Assembly (NCBI GenBank): GCA_014237405.1
Contig: JABZFO010000023.1
Span: 1 to 64,000 of the forward strand
Direction of reading: 5' to 3'
Length of the DNA stretch: 64,000 nucleotides
Origin: Desulfosarcina sp.
GTDB lineage: Bacteria > Desulfobacterota > Desulfobacteria > Desulfobacterales > Desulfosarcinaceae
The position numbers and the translations under genes are program-made. Every line of letters begins with the position of its first letter. The first letter of the stretch is position 1. Under the pieces are notes generated by a model. The model ran no database searches. It saw nothing but the letters and a program-made list of their open reading frames with translations, and was not told the DNA's origin. Of the stretch, positions 34,919-44,186 are shown in pieces.

Positions 34919-35701
34919 TTAAACCGGTGCCTGGCGCTGCCGGAAGGCTTCGTAGAGCACCACGGCCGCGGCAGCCGATGCATTCAGGGACTCCACATGG
35001 CCGCGCAGCGGAATGGAGACCAGGTAATCGCAATGCTGCCGGACCAGCGGCCGGAGACCCTTTTCCTCTCCCCCCACCACCAGAGCCAGGGGTCCTTTCA
35101 GGTCCGCCTGAAAAACGGTCTGCTCCGCTTCCATGGCGAGGCCGGCCACCCATACACCCTGTTTTTTCAGCCATTGAATGGTGCCGGTCAGATTGACCAC
35201 CTGGCACAGCCGCGTGTGCTCCAGGGCACCAGCAGAGGCTTTGGACACCGCCGGCGTCGCCCCGACGGCACGGTCCTTGGGAATAACCAGTGCATCGGCA
35301 CCCACACAGTGCGCCGTGCGGACAATAGCCCCCAGATTGTTCGGATCCACAATGCTGTCCAGAAGCACCAGCAGGCAGGTGCCATCGCCCAGACCGGTTT
35401 CGGAAATGATCGATTCCATGGAATCGGTGGGCAAGGGTGACACAGTGGCGGCAACGCCCTGGTGCTGGCCGCTGCCGGAGACAGCGCGAATCTGGTCAGG
35501 TGTAAGCGTCTGCCAGGAAATCCGGCGCTTTTCAGCCAGTTCGACGACCTTGGTCTGACGATCGGAAAGGGTCGCCCGGTCCACCATCAATGTATAAATG
35601 GTTCGACGACTGGCGACCAGCGCCTCCACCACCGGGTGAATCCCGTAGATCACCTCCCGGCTGGCTGCTGACGGCCTTCTTTTTTTCAGCTTGCCGGACA
35701 T
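34919..35701 (-). CDS. rlmB: 23S rRNA (guanosine-2'-O-)-methyltransferase, TrmH/RlmB family
   Basis: A 260-residue SPOUT methyltransferase. The N-terminal L30e-like substrate-binding region (IYGIHPVVEAL) is followed by the knotted catalytic domain with the motifs LDSIVDPNNLGAIVRTA (motif 1, catalytic Arg), LVVGGEEKGLRP (motif 2) and SIPLRGHVESLNASAAAAV (motif 3). All are intact. RlmB methylates G2251 in E. coli, but the exact target cannot be told from other TrmH proteins. The start follows the gmk stop by a single base. Confidence 0.9.
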   Translation of the reverse strand: MSGKLKKRRPSAASREVIYGIHPVVEALVASRRTIYTLMVDRATLSDRQTKVVELAEKRRISWQTLTPDQIRAVSGSGQHQGVAATVSPLPTDSMESIISETGLGDGTCLLVLLDSIVDPNNLGAIVRTAHCVGADALVIPKDRAVGATPAVSKASAGALEHTRLCQVVNLTGTIQWLKKQGVWVAGLAMEAEQTVFQADLKGPLALVVGGEEKGLRPLVRQHCDYLVSIPLRGHVESLNASAAAAVVLYEAFRQRQAPV

Positions 35702-35702
35702 G

Positions 35703-36299
35703 TTAAGCGGTCTCGCCCTTTAAAATGGAAACAAATCGATGGATAGCGGCGTCCAGATCATCATTGACCACCACGTACCGGTACATGGCCTTTTTCGCGA
35801 TTTCAGCTTCTGCATTTTTCATCCGTTTGTGGATCACTTCGGCGCTGTCCAGGCCACGGGCCGTCAGGCGCTGGCATAGGACCGCCATGGATGGCGCCAT
35901 GATGAAGATGGTAACGGCATCCGGGTAGTGCTTCAAAATCTGCCCGGCACCCTGAACGTCAATGTCCAGCAGAACATCTCGGCCGGCAGCCAGATGATCC
36001 TCGATGAACCGGGCCGAGGTGCCGTAGTAGTTGTCATGGACCTTGGCCCATTCGGCCCACAATCCCTTGCGGATGCCCTCTATAAACTGTGCTTCCGATA
36101 CGAAAAAGTAGTCCCTGCCCTCCTGCTCCCCTCCCCGTGGTCTCCGGGTAGTTGTACTCACTGAATACACCAGTCGGGGCAAATTGTTGCGCGCTGCCAC
36201 ACACAGGGTGGTTTTGCCGGCCCCCGATGGGGCGGAAACCACAAAGAGCCGGCCGCCACCGTTTTCCACGTCATTATCCGCTGGCATTACATCCGTCAT
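35703..36299 (-). CDS. gmk: Guanylate kinase
   Basis: Phosphorylates GMP to GDP with ATP. P-loop SAPSGAGKTT is near residue 22. The GMP-binding segment has SVSTTTRRPRGGE and RDYFFVS, and LLDIDVQGA and VVNDDLD follow. Length about 198, standard. The ATG at 36299 is used. A TTG at 36305 overlaps the remA stop and is an alternative. It is tightly packed with remA upstream and rlmB downstream, as yicC-remA-gmk are in many Gram-positives and Desulfobacterota. Confidence 0.95.
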   Translation of the reverse strand: MTDVMPADNDVENGGGRLFVVSAPSGAGKTTLCVAARNNLPRLVYSVSTTTRRPRGGEQEGRDYFFVSEAQFIEGIRKGLWAEWAKVHDNYYGTSARFIEDHLAAGRDVLLDIDVQGAGQILKHYPDAVTIFIMAPSMAVLCQRLTARGLDSAEVIHKRMKNAEAEIAKKAMYRYVVVNDDLDAAIHRFVSILKGETA

Positions 36300-36305
36300 T
36301 TGCAA

Positions 36306-36560
36306 TCACTTTTCCGCTTTCAGGTCTTCAAAACGCTGGGAAATAGTTTCAAACTGTATGGCGGACAGCACAATATGATTGCTGTCCATAATAATGATGG
36401 CTCGGGTGCGGCGCCCCTGGGTGGCATCGACCAGGTGTCTTTCGTCACGGGCCTCGTCCTTCAGCCGTTTCATGGGCGACGAGTTGGGCGAGACGATCGC
36501 CACCACCCGTTCCGCCACCACCGTGTTGCCGAAACCGATGTTCAGCAGGTTTTTCTCCAT
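36306..36560 (-). CDS. remA: RemA-like DNA-binding regulator (DUF370)
   Basis: An 84-residue protein with [26 protein letters not shown] and the closing [18 protein letters not shown], a near-exact DUF370 pattern. Bacillus RemA forms octameric rings and activates biofilm and osmoprotection genes. Function outside Bacillus is unproven. The conserved gene order yicC-remA-gmk supports the identification. GGAAGGG lies just before the ATG. Confidence 0.92.
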   Translation of the reverse strand: MEKNLLNIGFGNTVVAERVVAIVSPNSSPMKRLKDEARDERHLVDATQGRRTRAIIIMDSNHIVLSAIQFETISQRFEDLKAEK

Positions 36561-36643
36561 TACCCTTCCATTCTTATTTGGTTTGCCGCACGCGAAGCTG
36601 GTGTTCGGCTGCCAAACGCACTGCCGGCCCCGGCGTCATGAGA

Positions 36644-37525
36644 CTACTCCACATTCTGGACCTGCTCCCGCAGCTTTTCAAGCTCAGATTTCACCGCTAC
36701 GATGATGTGGGACATATTGGCCTTGCCCGATTTGGATCCCATGGTGTTGAACTCCCGATTGAACTCCTGGAGCAAAAAGTTCAGGGGCCTTCCAGCCGGT
36801 GTGCCGTCTTCCATCAGCGTCCTGAATTGCTGGATGTGGCTCCTGGCCCGGACGATCTCTTCAGAGATATCACTCCGATCCGCCAGCAGCGCGGCCTCCT
36901 GGGCGATGCGCGTCTGATCCATTTCAACAATACCGTGGGTGAGGGCTTCGATGCGTTCTTTCAGCCGCTGCTGGTACATCGACGGCAGCTGGGATGCCTG
37001 CGCACTGATCTGGTCCAGCATGGTTTCGATGGTGTCCAGGCGTTGGTAAAAGTCCTTCGCCATGTTCGTTCCCTCAACCCGTCGCATGGCATCCAGATCA
37101 GACAGGGCGGTATTCAACACCGCTGATACCAGGGGCCACACAGGGTCCATGTCCTTTTCCACCTCCACTGCGAGGACAATGCTGCCCGCCCCCAGGACGG
37201 TTTCGGTGGCGATTTTACCCTCCAACCCGAGGGATTGGTTCAGCTTCGACACAGCCTCGCAGTATGCGCGAGCCCGCGGCAGATTCACCTCAAAGGCGAT
37301 GCCGGCTTCCGACTCGTCAAGGATCTGGACGCGTATGTCGACTCTCCCACGAGCCACCGTGTCGGCAATACCCCCTTTGATCTGCTCCTCAAGCACCTCG
37401 AACCCGTGGGTGAGCTTTAAGGCCACATCCAGATGCCGGCTGTTGTAAGAACGCACTTCCACACGAACGGTGTAGGGCGCCGTCTGATTTTCCGCCCGGG
37501 CATAGGCGGTCATACTTTTAATCAT
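36644..37525 (-). CDS. yicC: YicC-family endoribonuclease-like protein
   Basis: A 293-residue protein starting MIKSMTAYARAE, the standard YicC N-terminus, with RSYNSRHLDVALKL near residue 26 and the C-terminal DUF1732 pattern GRPLNFLLQEFNREFNTMGSKS. E. coli YicC is an endoribonuclease affecting small RNA RyhB. The ATG at 37525 is set by GGGAG five bases upstream. An earlier in-frame start would add four residues. It is first of the yicC-remA-gmk-rlmB run. Confidence 0.93.
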   Translation of the reverse strand: MIKSMTAYARAENQTAPYTVRVEVRSYNSRHLDVALKLTHGFEVLEEQIKGGIADTVARGRVDIRVQILDESEAGIAFEVNLPRARAYCEAVSKLNQSLGLEGKIATETVLGAGSIVLAVEVEKDMDPVWPLVSAVLNTALSDLDAMRRVEGTNMAKDFYQRLDTIETMLDQISAQASQLPSMYQQRLKERIEALTHGIVEMDQTRIAQEAALLADRSDISEEIVRARSHIQQFRTLMEDGTPAGRPLNFLLQEFNREFNTMGSKSGKANMSHIIVAVKSELEKLREQVQNVE

Positions 37526-37573
37526 GGTTGCTCCCAATTTATCGGTTGCTGAGAATCGAAATTCCCCAATCCC

Positions 37574-38008
37574 TTAATCCACCAATTGTTTCAACTCCAG
37601 CATATATTTATTTCGGACCAGGGTTAAAAAGTCAATGAGCCGCCTGTCGGCATAATCGGGGTAGGTCCACGGCAGGGTGCGAAAGGCCCCCTTCTGGTAT
37701 ATCAGCGTCAGGTCCGCATAAATGCCTTGCCGCTGGTATTTTTGTTCCAGTTCATTGGTCATCCGTTTGATCGCGGCCAGCTGCGTCTGTTCGATAAGCG
37801 ATTTAAAAACAACCAGCCGGCGACTCAGTGGCGCGCCCATCTCTTTTTTATAATAGGTCGTGAAATCAAAGTTAAGCCAGGCACTGACCATGTCCACGGG
37901 GCCCAGAAGATTCTGTAGATCCTGCGCGATGTCCACGGCAAGGGCCTTGTCTTTCACGAAAAAACCCGCAACGAGTTTGGCGGGCTTGGGGGGCTGGGGC
38001 GAACTCAT
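37574..38008 (-). CDS. DUF4416 family protein with a probable internal deletion
   Basis: A 144-residue protein of unknown function. PAKLVAGFFVKD, FDFTTYYKKEMG, RRLVVFKSL, GIYADLTLIYQKG and LPWTYPDYAD are the DUF4416 landmarks as I recall them. Family members are near 175-180 residues and carry RRVNLDPGY..ATGKNYTHRIYLG before GIYAD. Here KYQRQGIYAD runs straight across that position (about 37730). So roughly 33 residues are missing with the frame kept. It overlaps the Trm112-like gene by 4 bases. These proteins commonly lie near yicC in Desulfobacterota. Confidence 0.7.
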   Translation of the reverse strand: MSSPQPPKPAKLVAGFFVKDKALAVDIAQDLQNLLGPVDMVSAWLNFDFTTYYKKEMGAPLSRRLVVFKSLIEQTQLAAIKRMTNELEQKYQRQGIYADLTLIYQKGAFRTLPWTYPDYADRRLIDFLTLVRNKYMLELKQLVD

Positions 38009-38178
38009 GGGTTAAGCGGTTTGGCCTCTTCGATAAGCATGATGGGGATGTCATCCCGAATCTCGTACACCAGCCGGCACGCCTCGCAAATCAGACCGTC
38101 TTTGGCGTCGTTGATGTGAATTTCTCCCTTGCACTGGGGGCAGGCAAGGATGTCAAGCAGTTCCTGGTTGATGGCCAT
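38005..38178 (-). CDS. Trm112/YcaR-family small zinc-ribbon protein
   Basis: A 57-residue protein translated as MAINQELLDILACPQCKG.. with a second pair in LICEACRLVYEIRDDIPIML. This is the Trm112 pattern: ILACPxCKG, zinc ribbon, then YPIxDDIPxML-like end. Bacterial members are thought to be chaperone-like partners of methyltransferases or LpxK-linked proteins. AGAAGGAG lies upstream of the ATG. Its stop overlaps the next start (ATGA), so it is cotranslated with DUF4416. Confidence 0.88.
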   Translation of the reverse strand: MAINQELLDILACPQCKGEIHINDAKDGLICEACRLVYEIRDDIPIMLIEEAKPLNP

Positions 38179-38396
38179 CACTCACTCCTTCTTCTGTTAG
38201 TTGCAGCTTTTATATACTGCCAAGTATAGATTGGCAATGGCTATCCAAAAAGCCGATTCTTATTTTCCTTTCCATGTTGATCGTCAATTATGCTGCTTTC
38301 AACCGCATCGTTTACAAAAAGCATCCCATGGGTTAAATACGTGGCATATTGGGTTTATTGTTTCTGACTGATGGCAGACAAAAAAGGGAAACGAAT

Positions 38397-40169
38397 GTGA
38401 AACAGTTCTTTACGATAGAATTGAAGGACCGGCATCGTCGGATCTTGTCCTTGATAAAGAAAAACAGCGGGCGCCTGATTTTTGCCGGAGGATGCAGTTT
38501 GATGATTTCGGGCGCCACCACCGCGATGGGGTACCTGATCAAACCGGTAATCGACGATATCTTCGTCAATAGGAATACCACGGGATTGCTATTGTTACCC
38601 ATGTTGGTCATTGCCATTTTTTTAATGAAGGGATTGGGCAGTTATGGCCAGGAGTATTTCATGAACTATGTCGGCGAAGATATTATTCGCCGGTTGCGCA
38701 ACCAGCTTTACGACCGTATTCAAGATCTTCCCCTATCCTTTTTCCAAAAAGAACGCACCGGGACGCTCATGTCGCGTGTCACCAATGATGTGAATATTCT
38801 CAAAGCGATGGTATCCACGGCCGTTACCGGGTCCTTTCGTGATGCCTCAACAATCATCGGCCTGACGGCAGTGATCTTTTATCAGAACTGGCGTATGGCG
38901 ATCATTGCCTTTATTGTTCTGCCGGTGGCCTTTTGGCCGGTCTTCATCCTGGGGCGGAAAGTCCGGCGGGTGAGCACCGGTTGTCAGCAGGCCATGGCCG
39001 AACTCAGTGCGTTTCTGCATGAGACCTTCGCCGGCAACAAGATTGTCAAGGCCTTCAGCATGGAACCTCACGAAAAGCGGCGCTTCTTCGACAAAACCCA
39101 GCGGCTTTTCAAACTGGAAATCAAAGGTGTCATCGTCCGTGCGCTCTCCTCGCCGATTATGGAATTTTTCGGCGGACTGGGTATCGCCTTCGTCATCTGG
39201 TATGGCGGATCGGAGGTGATCGACGGCAAGACCACACCGGGTACGTTCATGAGCTTTCTGGCATGCGTCCTGCTTTTATATGACCCGGTCAAGAAACTGA
39301 GTCATTTAAACAACGCAATTCAGCAGGGGCTGGCAGCCGCCGATCGTGTTTTCGATATTGTCGAAACCCCAGCCGACATTCAGGACCCCGTCAACCCCCA
39401 TCCTATCGAAACTGGCCCCCACGACGTGCGATTCGAAAATGTTCATTTCAGCTATGGCGATCAAGATGTTCTCAAGGGCATTGACCTGAAGGTTGACCAA
39501 GGCCAGGTATTGGCCTTGGTGGGCATGAGTGGCGGCGGAAAGAGCACCCTTGCCAATCTGATTCCCCGTTTTTATGATGTCACCGGCGGCCATATCCGCA
39601 TCGACGGCATCGATATTCGCGAAACTGCCGTTGCCGACCTTCGCAGCCAGATCTCCATTGTGACCCAGGAGCCCATTCTATTCAATGAAACGGTTCGAGA
39701 CAATATCGCCTATGGCAAACCGGATGCCACTGAGGATCAGATCATTGCCGCGGCAAAGGCAGCCTTTGCCCACGATTTCATTCTCCGTTTTCCAAATGGA
39801 TACGACACGATGATCGGCGAGTTGGGCGGAAGGCTTTCCGGAGGGGAAAAACAGCGTCTGTGCATTGCCAGAGCACTGATCAAAAATGCACCCATCCTGA
39901 TTCTGGACGAAGCCACGTCATCCCTGGACTCCGAAGCTGAATCCGTGGTCCAAAAAGCGTTGGAAAACCTGATGCACGGACGAACGACAGTGGTGATTGC
40001 CCATCGGCTGTCCACCATTGCCGGCGCCGACCAAATTGCCGTCATTGTGGGCGGTTGTATTGTGGAAGAAGGCACGCATGAGGCGCTTCTGTCCCGCAAA
40101 GGTGAGTACTACAAACTCCATCGAATGCAATATGCGGCGAATAAAGGTCTTGATGAAACATTCCAATGA
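38397..40169 (+). CDS. msbA: Lipid A export ABC transporter, MsbA type
   Basis: Homodimeric flippase for lipid A-core. Six membrane helices fill about residues 25-320 (QKERTGTLMSRVTNDV is the coupling region). The nucleotide-binding domain has VGMSGGGKST, VTQEP, LSGGEKQRL and ILILDEATSSLD. I chose GTG 38397, preceded by AAGGG, over the ATG at 38349 that adds 16 unlikely residues. It starts the plus-strand envelope block and overlaps the next gene, an acyltransferase, by 17 bases. MsbA beside an LpxL-type gene strengthens the lipid A role. Confidence 0.92.
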   Translation: MKQFFTIELKDRHRRILSLIKKNSGRLIFAGGCSLMISGATTAMGYLIKPVIDDIFVNRNTTGLLLLPMLVIAIFLMKGLGSYGQEYFMNYVGEDIIRRLRNQLYDRIQDLPLSFFQKERTGTLMSRVTNDVNILKAMVSTAVTGSFRDASTIIGLTAVIFYQNWRMAIIAFIVLPVAFWPVFILGRKVRRVSTGCQQAMAELSAFLHETFAGNKIVKAFSMEPHEKRRFFDKTQRLFKLEIKGVIVRALSSPIMEFFGGLGIAFVIWYGGSEVIDGKTTPGTFMSFLACVLLLYDPVKKLSHLNNAIQQGLAAADRVFDIVETPADIQDPVNPHPIETGPHDVRFENVHFSYGDQDVLKGIDLKVDQGQVLALVGMSGGGKSTLANLIPRFYDVTGGHIRIDGIDIRETAVADLRSQISIVTQEPILFNETVRDNIAYGKPDATEDQIIAAAKAAFAHDFILRFPNGYDTMIGELGGRLSGGEKQRLCIARALIKNAPILILDEATSSLDSEAESVVQKALENLMHGRTTVVIAHRLSTIAGADQIAVIVGGCIVEEGTHEALLSRKGEYYKLHRMQYAANKGLDETFQ

Positions 40170-41061
40170 AAAAATCGAATCGGCATTGAGGGTATTTTGC
40201 ATGACCATCGGCTCTATTCCCAAAAAGCATCATGCCCCCATTGCACTAGTTTTAGGACGCCTATGGTTCCTTTTTGATAAAAGGCATAGGGACATAACGA
40301 TCGACAATCTGAAAAAAGCATACCAACCAAAAGAAAACCATGTCGAAACTGAAATTTTGGCTAAAAAAGTATTCACAAATTTTAGCCGCGTAATATTTGA
40401 AGTATGCTGGGCGATGACACAACGACCTGAAAACATGGATGTTTATATCGACCGAAGCGATATCAGATTCATAAAAGAGGCGCTTAAAAAGAAAAAAGGC
40501 GTACTGATTCTTACCGGACATTTGGGGAATTGGGAATTGGGGCCTTATGTTCCTTTTCTTGAAGGCATAAAAAGTCATGCAGTATATCGACCACTTGATT
40601 TCAAACCGATGGATCGTTTTGTCATCAAGATGAGAACCCGATTGGGAGCGGAACTCATACCTGCAAAAAACGCGTTGCGAAAAATCATTACCGTGCTGAG
40701 AAAAAATGAGATTGTCGGGCTTTTGATCGATCAAGATTCTGATCCCCATAATGGCGTTGTTATCGATTTTTTTGGACGCCCTGCATTCGCGAGCAAAGGA
40801 TTGGCCATCATTGCACGGCAAACTGGCGCGCCAGTCGTTCCCGCCTTTCTGGTAAGGGACAATGAGAGATTCAAGTTTATTTCCGGTCCGGAAATCCCGT
40901 TTGTTCGAACGGGAGATCCTCAGAAAGATATCGAAATCAATACGCAACGATACAATCTGGCGATTGAAAATGCCGTTAGGCAGTACCCCGAACAGTGGTT
41001 TTGGGTACATCGAAGATGGAAAACAAAAGTTAGCTCACCGTGGCCTCGCCAATCGACCTAG
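40153..41061 (+). CDS. Lipid A biosynthesis acyltransferase (LpxL/HtrB family)
   Basis: A 302-residue inner-membrane lysophospholipid-type acyltransferase that adds secondary acyl chains to lipid A. The catalytic HxxxxE motif is in TGHLGNWELGP, with LIDQDSDP and a KTKVS-type end also typical of HtrB/LpxL. The start is ATG 40153 with AAAGG upstream, within the msbA end. Codon usage turns clearly more AT-rich from here on. The chain specificity cannot be read. Confidence 0.88.
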   Translation: MKHSNEKIESALRVFCMTIGSIPKKHHAPIALVLGRLWFLFDKRHRDITIDNLKKAYQPKENHVETEILAKKVFTNFSRVIFEVCWAMTQRPENMDVYIDRSDIRFIKEALKKKKGVLILTGHLGNWELGPYVPFLEGIKSHAVYRPLDFKPMDRFVIKMRTRLGAELIPAKNALRKIITVLRKNEIVGLLIDQDSDPHNGVVIDFFGRPAFASKGLAIIARQTGAPVVPAFLVRDNERFKFISGPEIPFVRTGDPQKDIEINTQRYNLAIENAVRQYPEQWFWVHRRWKTKVSSPWPRQST

Positions 41062-41076
41062 CTAAGGTGGTGTTTT

Positions 41077-42024
41077 TTGAAATCTCTTAAAATTTTAGCA
41101 GTGACGGACAATAGGCCGGGACACGTGAAACAGACGGAAGCAATCCTCCGGTCACTATCAGATCTCACGCCAGTCGACATCAAAACCATGCTTGTCGATT
41201 GCAATTTAAAATCAGACCTTAAAAATTGGGGTTTGGCGATCATATCAATGTTCAGACGGTCAAAAAAGCAATCGAAAGGGCCTGACATTGTCATCGGAAC
41301 AGGAAGCCATACGCATGCGACTGTAATAAAGATAAGTATGACACACGGCTCAAAGAAAATAATATGCATGTCACCGCCAACCGGTTTTGGTTTTCTTTTT
41401 GATTTATGCTTCATACCAGGGCATGACATGGTTCCACCTAAAAACAATTATTTTTTTACGACCGGGCCGCCAAACCTATCAAAGAATTTAAATGGCCATG
41501 ATACGCATAAAGGGCTCATTTTGATTGGTGGGACAGACCCTAAAAGCCACAATTGGAACTCAATAAAAATTTTCGATTCCGTCAAAACGATAATTGACCA
41601 AGAGCGAAACGTTCAATGGACAATATCAACCTCACCGCGAACCCCAAAAGACATGGAGCAATTACTCTTTACCGGTTCCAAAGATCGTAAAATTGATTTC
41701 TTCCCTTATTCCCAAACCCCACAATATTGGCTGGAAAGGCAATATGCGCAAAACAAATATGTCTGGGTAACTGCAGATAGCATGTCAATGATTTACGAGG
41801 CCATATCCGCTGGCTGCAGCGTCGGTCTGATACCGATAGAATGGAAAACTTCAAACAAAAAATTTTCCAATAGCGAGAAAAACTTAATGTCCAAAGGATA
41901 TGTGGCATCATACGAAAAATGGATCAGGGGCGGGGTTTTTCCAAATCAGAGCAGCGATCTCAATGAAGCGAAACGATGTGCCGTGGAGATATTAAAAAGA
42001 TGGTGGCCAGAAAGATTACCGTAG
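41077..42024 (+). CDS. ELM1/GtrOC1-type putative nucleoside-diphosphate-sugar epimerase or glycosyltransferase
   Basis: A 315-residue protein of the ELM1 family (named after a plant mitochondrial fission factor). Bacterial members are GT-B-fold proteins in lipopolysaccharide clusters. VTDNRPGHVKQTEA at the N-terminus and VTADSMSMIYEAISAGCSVGLIP near 225-250 are characteristic. The start is a TTG at 41077 with AAGGTGG six bases upstream. The next gene overlaps its end. Its exact reaction is unknown; a transferase for core sugar is an inference from context. Confidence 0.75.
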   Translation: MKSLKILAVTDNRPGHVKQTEAILRSLSDLTPVDIKTMLVDCNLKSDLKNWGLAIISMFRRSKKQSKGPDIVIGTGSHTHATVIKISMTHGSKKIICMSPPTGFGFLFDLCFIPGHDMVPPKNNYFFTTGPPNLSKNLNGHDTHKGLILIGGTDPKSHNWNSIKIFDSVKTIIDQERNVQWTISTSPRTPKDMEQLLFTGSKDRKIDFFPYSQTPQYWLERQYAQNKYVWVTADSMSMIYEAISAGCSVGLIPIEWKTSNKKFSNSEKNLMSKGYVASYEKWIRGGVFPNQSSDLNEAKRCAVEILKRWWPERLP

Positions 42025-43133
42025 TTCAGATGCTACCGGAACTTGAAAGTGGGGGTGTCGAATCAGTGACCTTGGAGACGGCTGCTTTTTTGGCAGAGCA
42101 GGGCCACAAGTCCATTGTCATATCCGGTGGCGGCAAAATGGCAGATCAGCTTAAAAGAGAGGGCAGCCACCACCTGACATGGCACCATATTGGTGAAAAA
42201 AGTCCCCGTTGCCTTAAGTATATTATACCTTTAAGAAAACTCCTGGTTACTGAACATGTGGATATTCTGCATCTTAGATCCAGATTGCCGGCATGGGTTG
42301 GGTATATCGCCTGGAAAAGCCTGCCTGAAAAAACAAGACCCCGCCTTGTTACAACCTTTCATGGCTTTTATTCAGTAAACGCGTACAGTGAAATTATGGC
42401 AAAGGGAGAAAAGGTTATCGCAATCTCTAAAGCCATCGCAGTTCATATAAACACAAAATATGATGTTGATGATGATCGGATTGAGGTTATTCCAGAAGGC
42501 ATAAATGAAAATCTCTTTTCTCCGCATACGGTAAGCAAGGAAAGAATCAATAAGCTGAGCGAGCATTGGGGATTGGGTTCCACAGATAGTCCAGTTATCA
42601 TGCTTCCCGGTCGCATAACAAGATTGAAAGGGCATGATGTCTTTATTAAGGCACTTACAAGAATCAAACATTTACAGTGGAATGCTGTATGCGTCGGTGC
42701 GTGGGATCAAAAGTCATCTTATTACAATGAACTGGTTGATCTTGTACAACATTCAGGGCTTACCCATAGAATAAATTTTACCGGCAACTGTACTGATATG
42801 CCGGCAGCTTACATGCTTTCCGACATTGTCGTGTCTGCTTCTAAAAAACCCGAATCTTTTGGCCGGACATCTGTAGAGGCGCAGGCAATGGGAAAAATGG
42901 TCATCGCTACTGCCCATGGAGGAAGTCTTGAAACCGTTCTACACAATAAAACGGGTATGCTTGTCAAACCGGACCATGTAGATGATCTTGCAGAGGCACT
43001 AAAGGATGCCATCAACCGTATTCCACTGGACATGAATACCGTCAAGACAGCAAGATCCTGGATTGTTGAAAATTTTACACTCAACAGAATGTGCTGTGAT
43101 ACCTTGAATTTATATGACAGCATCTTGCATTAA
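42000..43133 (+). CDS. Family 4 glycosyltransferase
   Basis: A 377-residue GT-B protein. N-terminal MLPELESGGVESVTLE is the acceptor-side glycine loop. The C-terminal half has VIMLPGRITRLKGHDVFIKA and PESFGRTSVEAQAMGKMVIAT, the donor-binding ExxxxE region. It resembles heptosyl- and KDO-modifying transferases of LPS core. The ATG at 42000 with GGAGATA upstream is chosen; an earlier ATG lies inside the previous gene. It overlaps that gene by 25 bases. Confidence 0.85.
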   Translation: MVARKITVVQMLPELESGGVESVTLETAAFLAEQGHKSIVISGGGKMADQLKREGSHHLTWHHIGEKSPRCLKYIIPLRKLLVTEHVDILHLRSRLPAWVGYIAWKSLPEKTRPRLVTTFHGFYSVNAYSEIMAKGEKVIAISKAIAVHINTKYDVDDDRIEVIPEGINENLFSPHTVSKERINKLSEHWGLGSTDSPVIMLPGRITRLKGHDVFIKALTRIKHLQWNAVCVGAWDQKSSYYNELVDLVQHSGLTHRINFTGNCTDMPAAYMLSDIVVSASKKPESFGRTSVEAQAMGKMVIATAHGGSLETVLHNKTGMLVKPDHVDDLAEALKDAINRIPLDMNTVKTARSWIVENFTLNRMCCDTLNLYDSILH

Positions 43134-43146
43134 AATTAGAATTATG

Positions 43147-43243
43147 TAACCGTTCACGGGTTTAAAGGTTCTGAGTTCAAAGGTTCAACCCATAAAGGAA
43201 AAAACAACCCTGAACGGTGAACCCTGAACCTGTGAACGCCTAG
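43147..43243. repeat. Inverted repeat of GGTTC/GAACC words within the glycosyltransferase block
   Basis: The left arm ACCGTTCACGGGTTTAAAGG.. (from 43149) and right arm ..GAACCCTGAACCTGTGAACG (to 43241) are imperfect complements. They share the words of the element at 7257-7480. It interrupts an otherwise tightly packed gene run. Confidence 0.7.
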
Positions 43244-43260
43244 GATCAATAAGGTGCCTT

Positions 43261-44181
43261 ATGATTTCTTTTGTTATACCCATCTACAATGAAAACGAAT
43301 CACTCAATGACCTCCACAATAAAATTATTGAAGCAATGGAAAATATTGGCAAAGAATTTGAGATTCTTTTTGTAGACGATGGCAGCACGGATGGCTCCAT
43401 CGACACAATCTCACAAAAGCAACATCAATATCCTCACACGCGCGCTATCTTTTTTCGAAAAAATTTTGGCAAATCAGCAGCACTAAACGCCGGTTTCAAA
43501 GAAGCCAGGGGTGATATTATTTTCACAATGGATGGAGACCTGCAGGATGATCCTCATGAGATTCCAAATTTTTTATCTAAACTCGAGGAGGGATATGATC
43601 TGGTGACGGGTTGGAAGGTAAACAGAAAAGATCCGTTGGAAAAACGACTTCCTTCAAAAGTTTTTAATGCCATCACATCGAGAATAAGCGGACTTGACCT
43701 TAAGGATTATAACTGTGGTTTTAAATGCTATAAAAAAGAAGTTATTCAGGAGATCCGCCTCTATGGAGAGCTGCACCGTTTTATTCCTTTTCTATCTTAT
43801 AAAAAAGGCTTTAGCGTAGCAGAGATCCCGGTAAAGCACCATGCCAGAAAATTCGGACACTCTAAATTTGGCTGGGAGAGATATGTCAGGGGTTTTCTTG
43901 ACCTTTTTACTGTCATATTTATTACAAACTACCTTACTCGTCCAATACATTTTCTGGGACCCATCAGTTTATTTTTCTTTTTGTTGGGGGGAGGAATCTT
44001 TGGATACCTTATCTTTGGACGTTGGATATTTGGAGAATCAATAGGCACCAGCCCGCTTTTCAGCATCTCCATTTTTTTACTTGGAAGCGGCATCCAGATT
44101 TTTACCATTGGGCTTGTGGCAGAACTCATTGTCCACAATCGAGAACGGGACAAGATTCAAAATTATTCCATAAGAGATTAA
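43261..44181 (+). CDS. Family 2 glycosyltransferase, polyisoprenyl-phosphate hexose synthase type
   Basis: A 306-residue protein with a cytosolic GT-A domain (VIPIYNENESL; VDDGSTDGS; DGDLQDDP) and two C-terminal membrane helices (about 235-255 and 270-290). This matches DPM1-like/GtrB proteins that load a sugar onto undecaprenyl phosphate. GtrB and GtrA usually act with a third, specific glucosyltransferase; here the next two genes are GtrA and a membrane glycosyltransferase. That supports a Gtr-type LPS modification cassette. Confidence 0.9.
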   Translation: MISFVIPIYNENESLNDLHNKIIEAMENIGKEFEILFVDDGSTDGSIDTISQKQHQYPHTRAIFFRKNFGKSAALNAGFKEARGDIIFTMDGDLQDDPHEIPNFLSKLEEGYDLVTGWKVNRKDPLEKRLPSKVFNAITSRISGLDLKDYNCGFKCYKKEVIQEIRLYGELHRFIPFLSYKKGFSVAEIPVKHHARKFGHSKFGWERYVRGFLDLFTVIFITNYLTRPIHFLGPISLFFFLLGGGIFGYLIFGRWIFGESIGTSPLFSISIFLLGSGIQIFTIGLVAELIVHNRERDKIQNYSIRD

Positions 44182-44186
44182 ACAGC

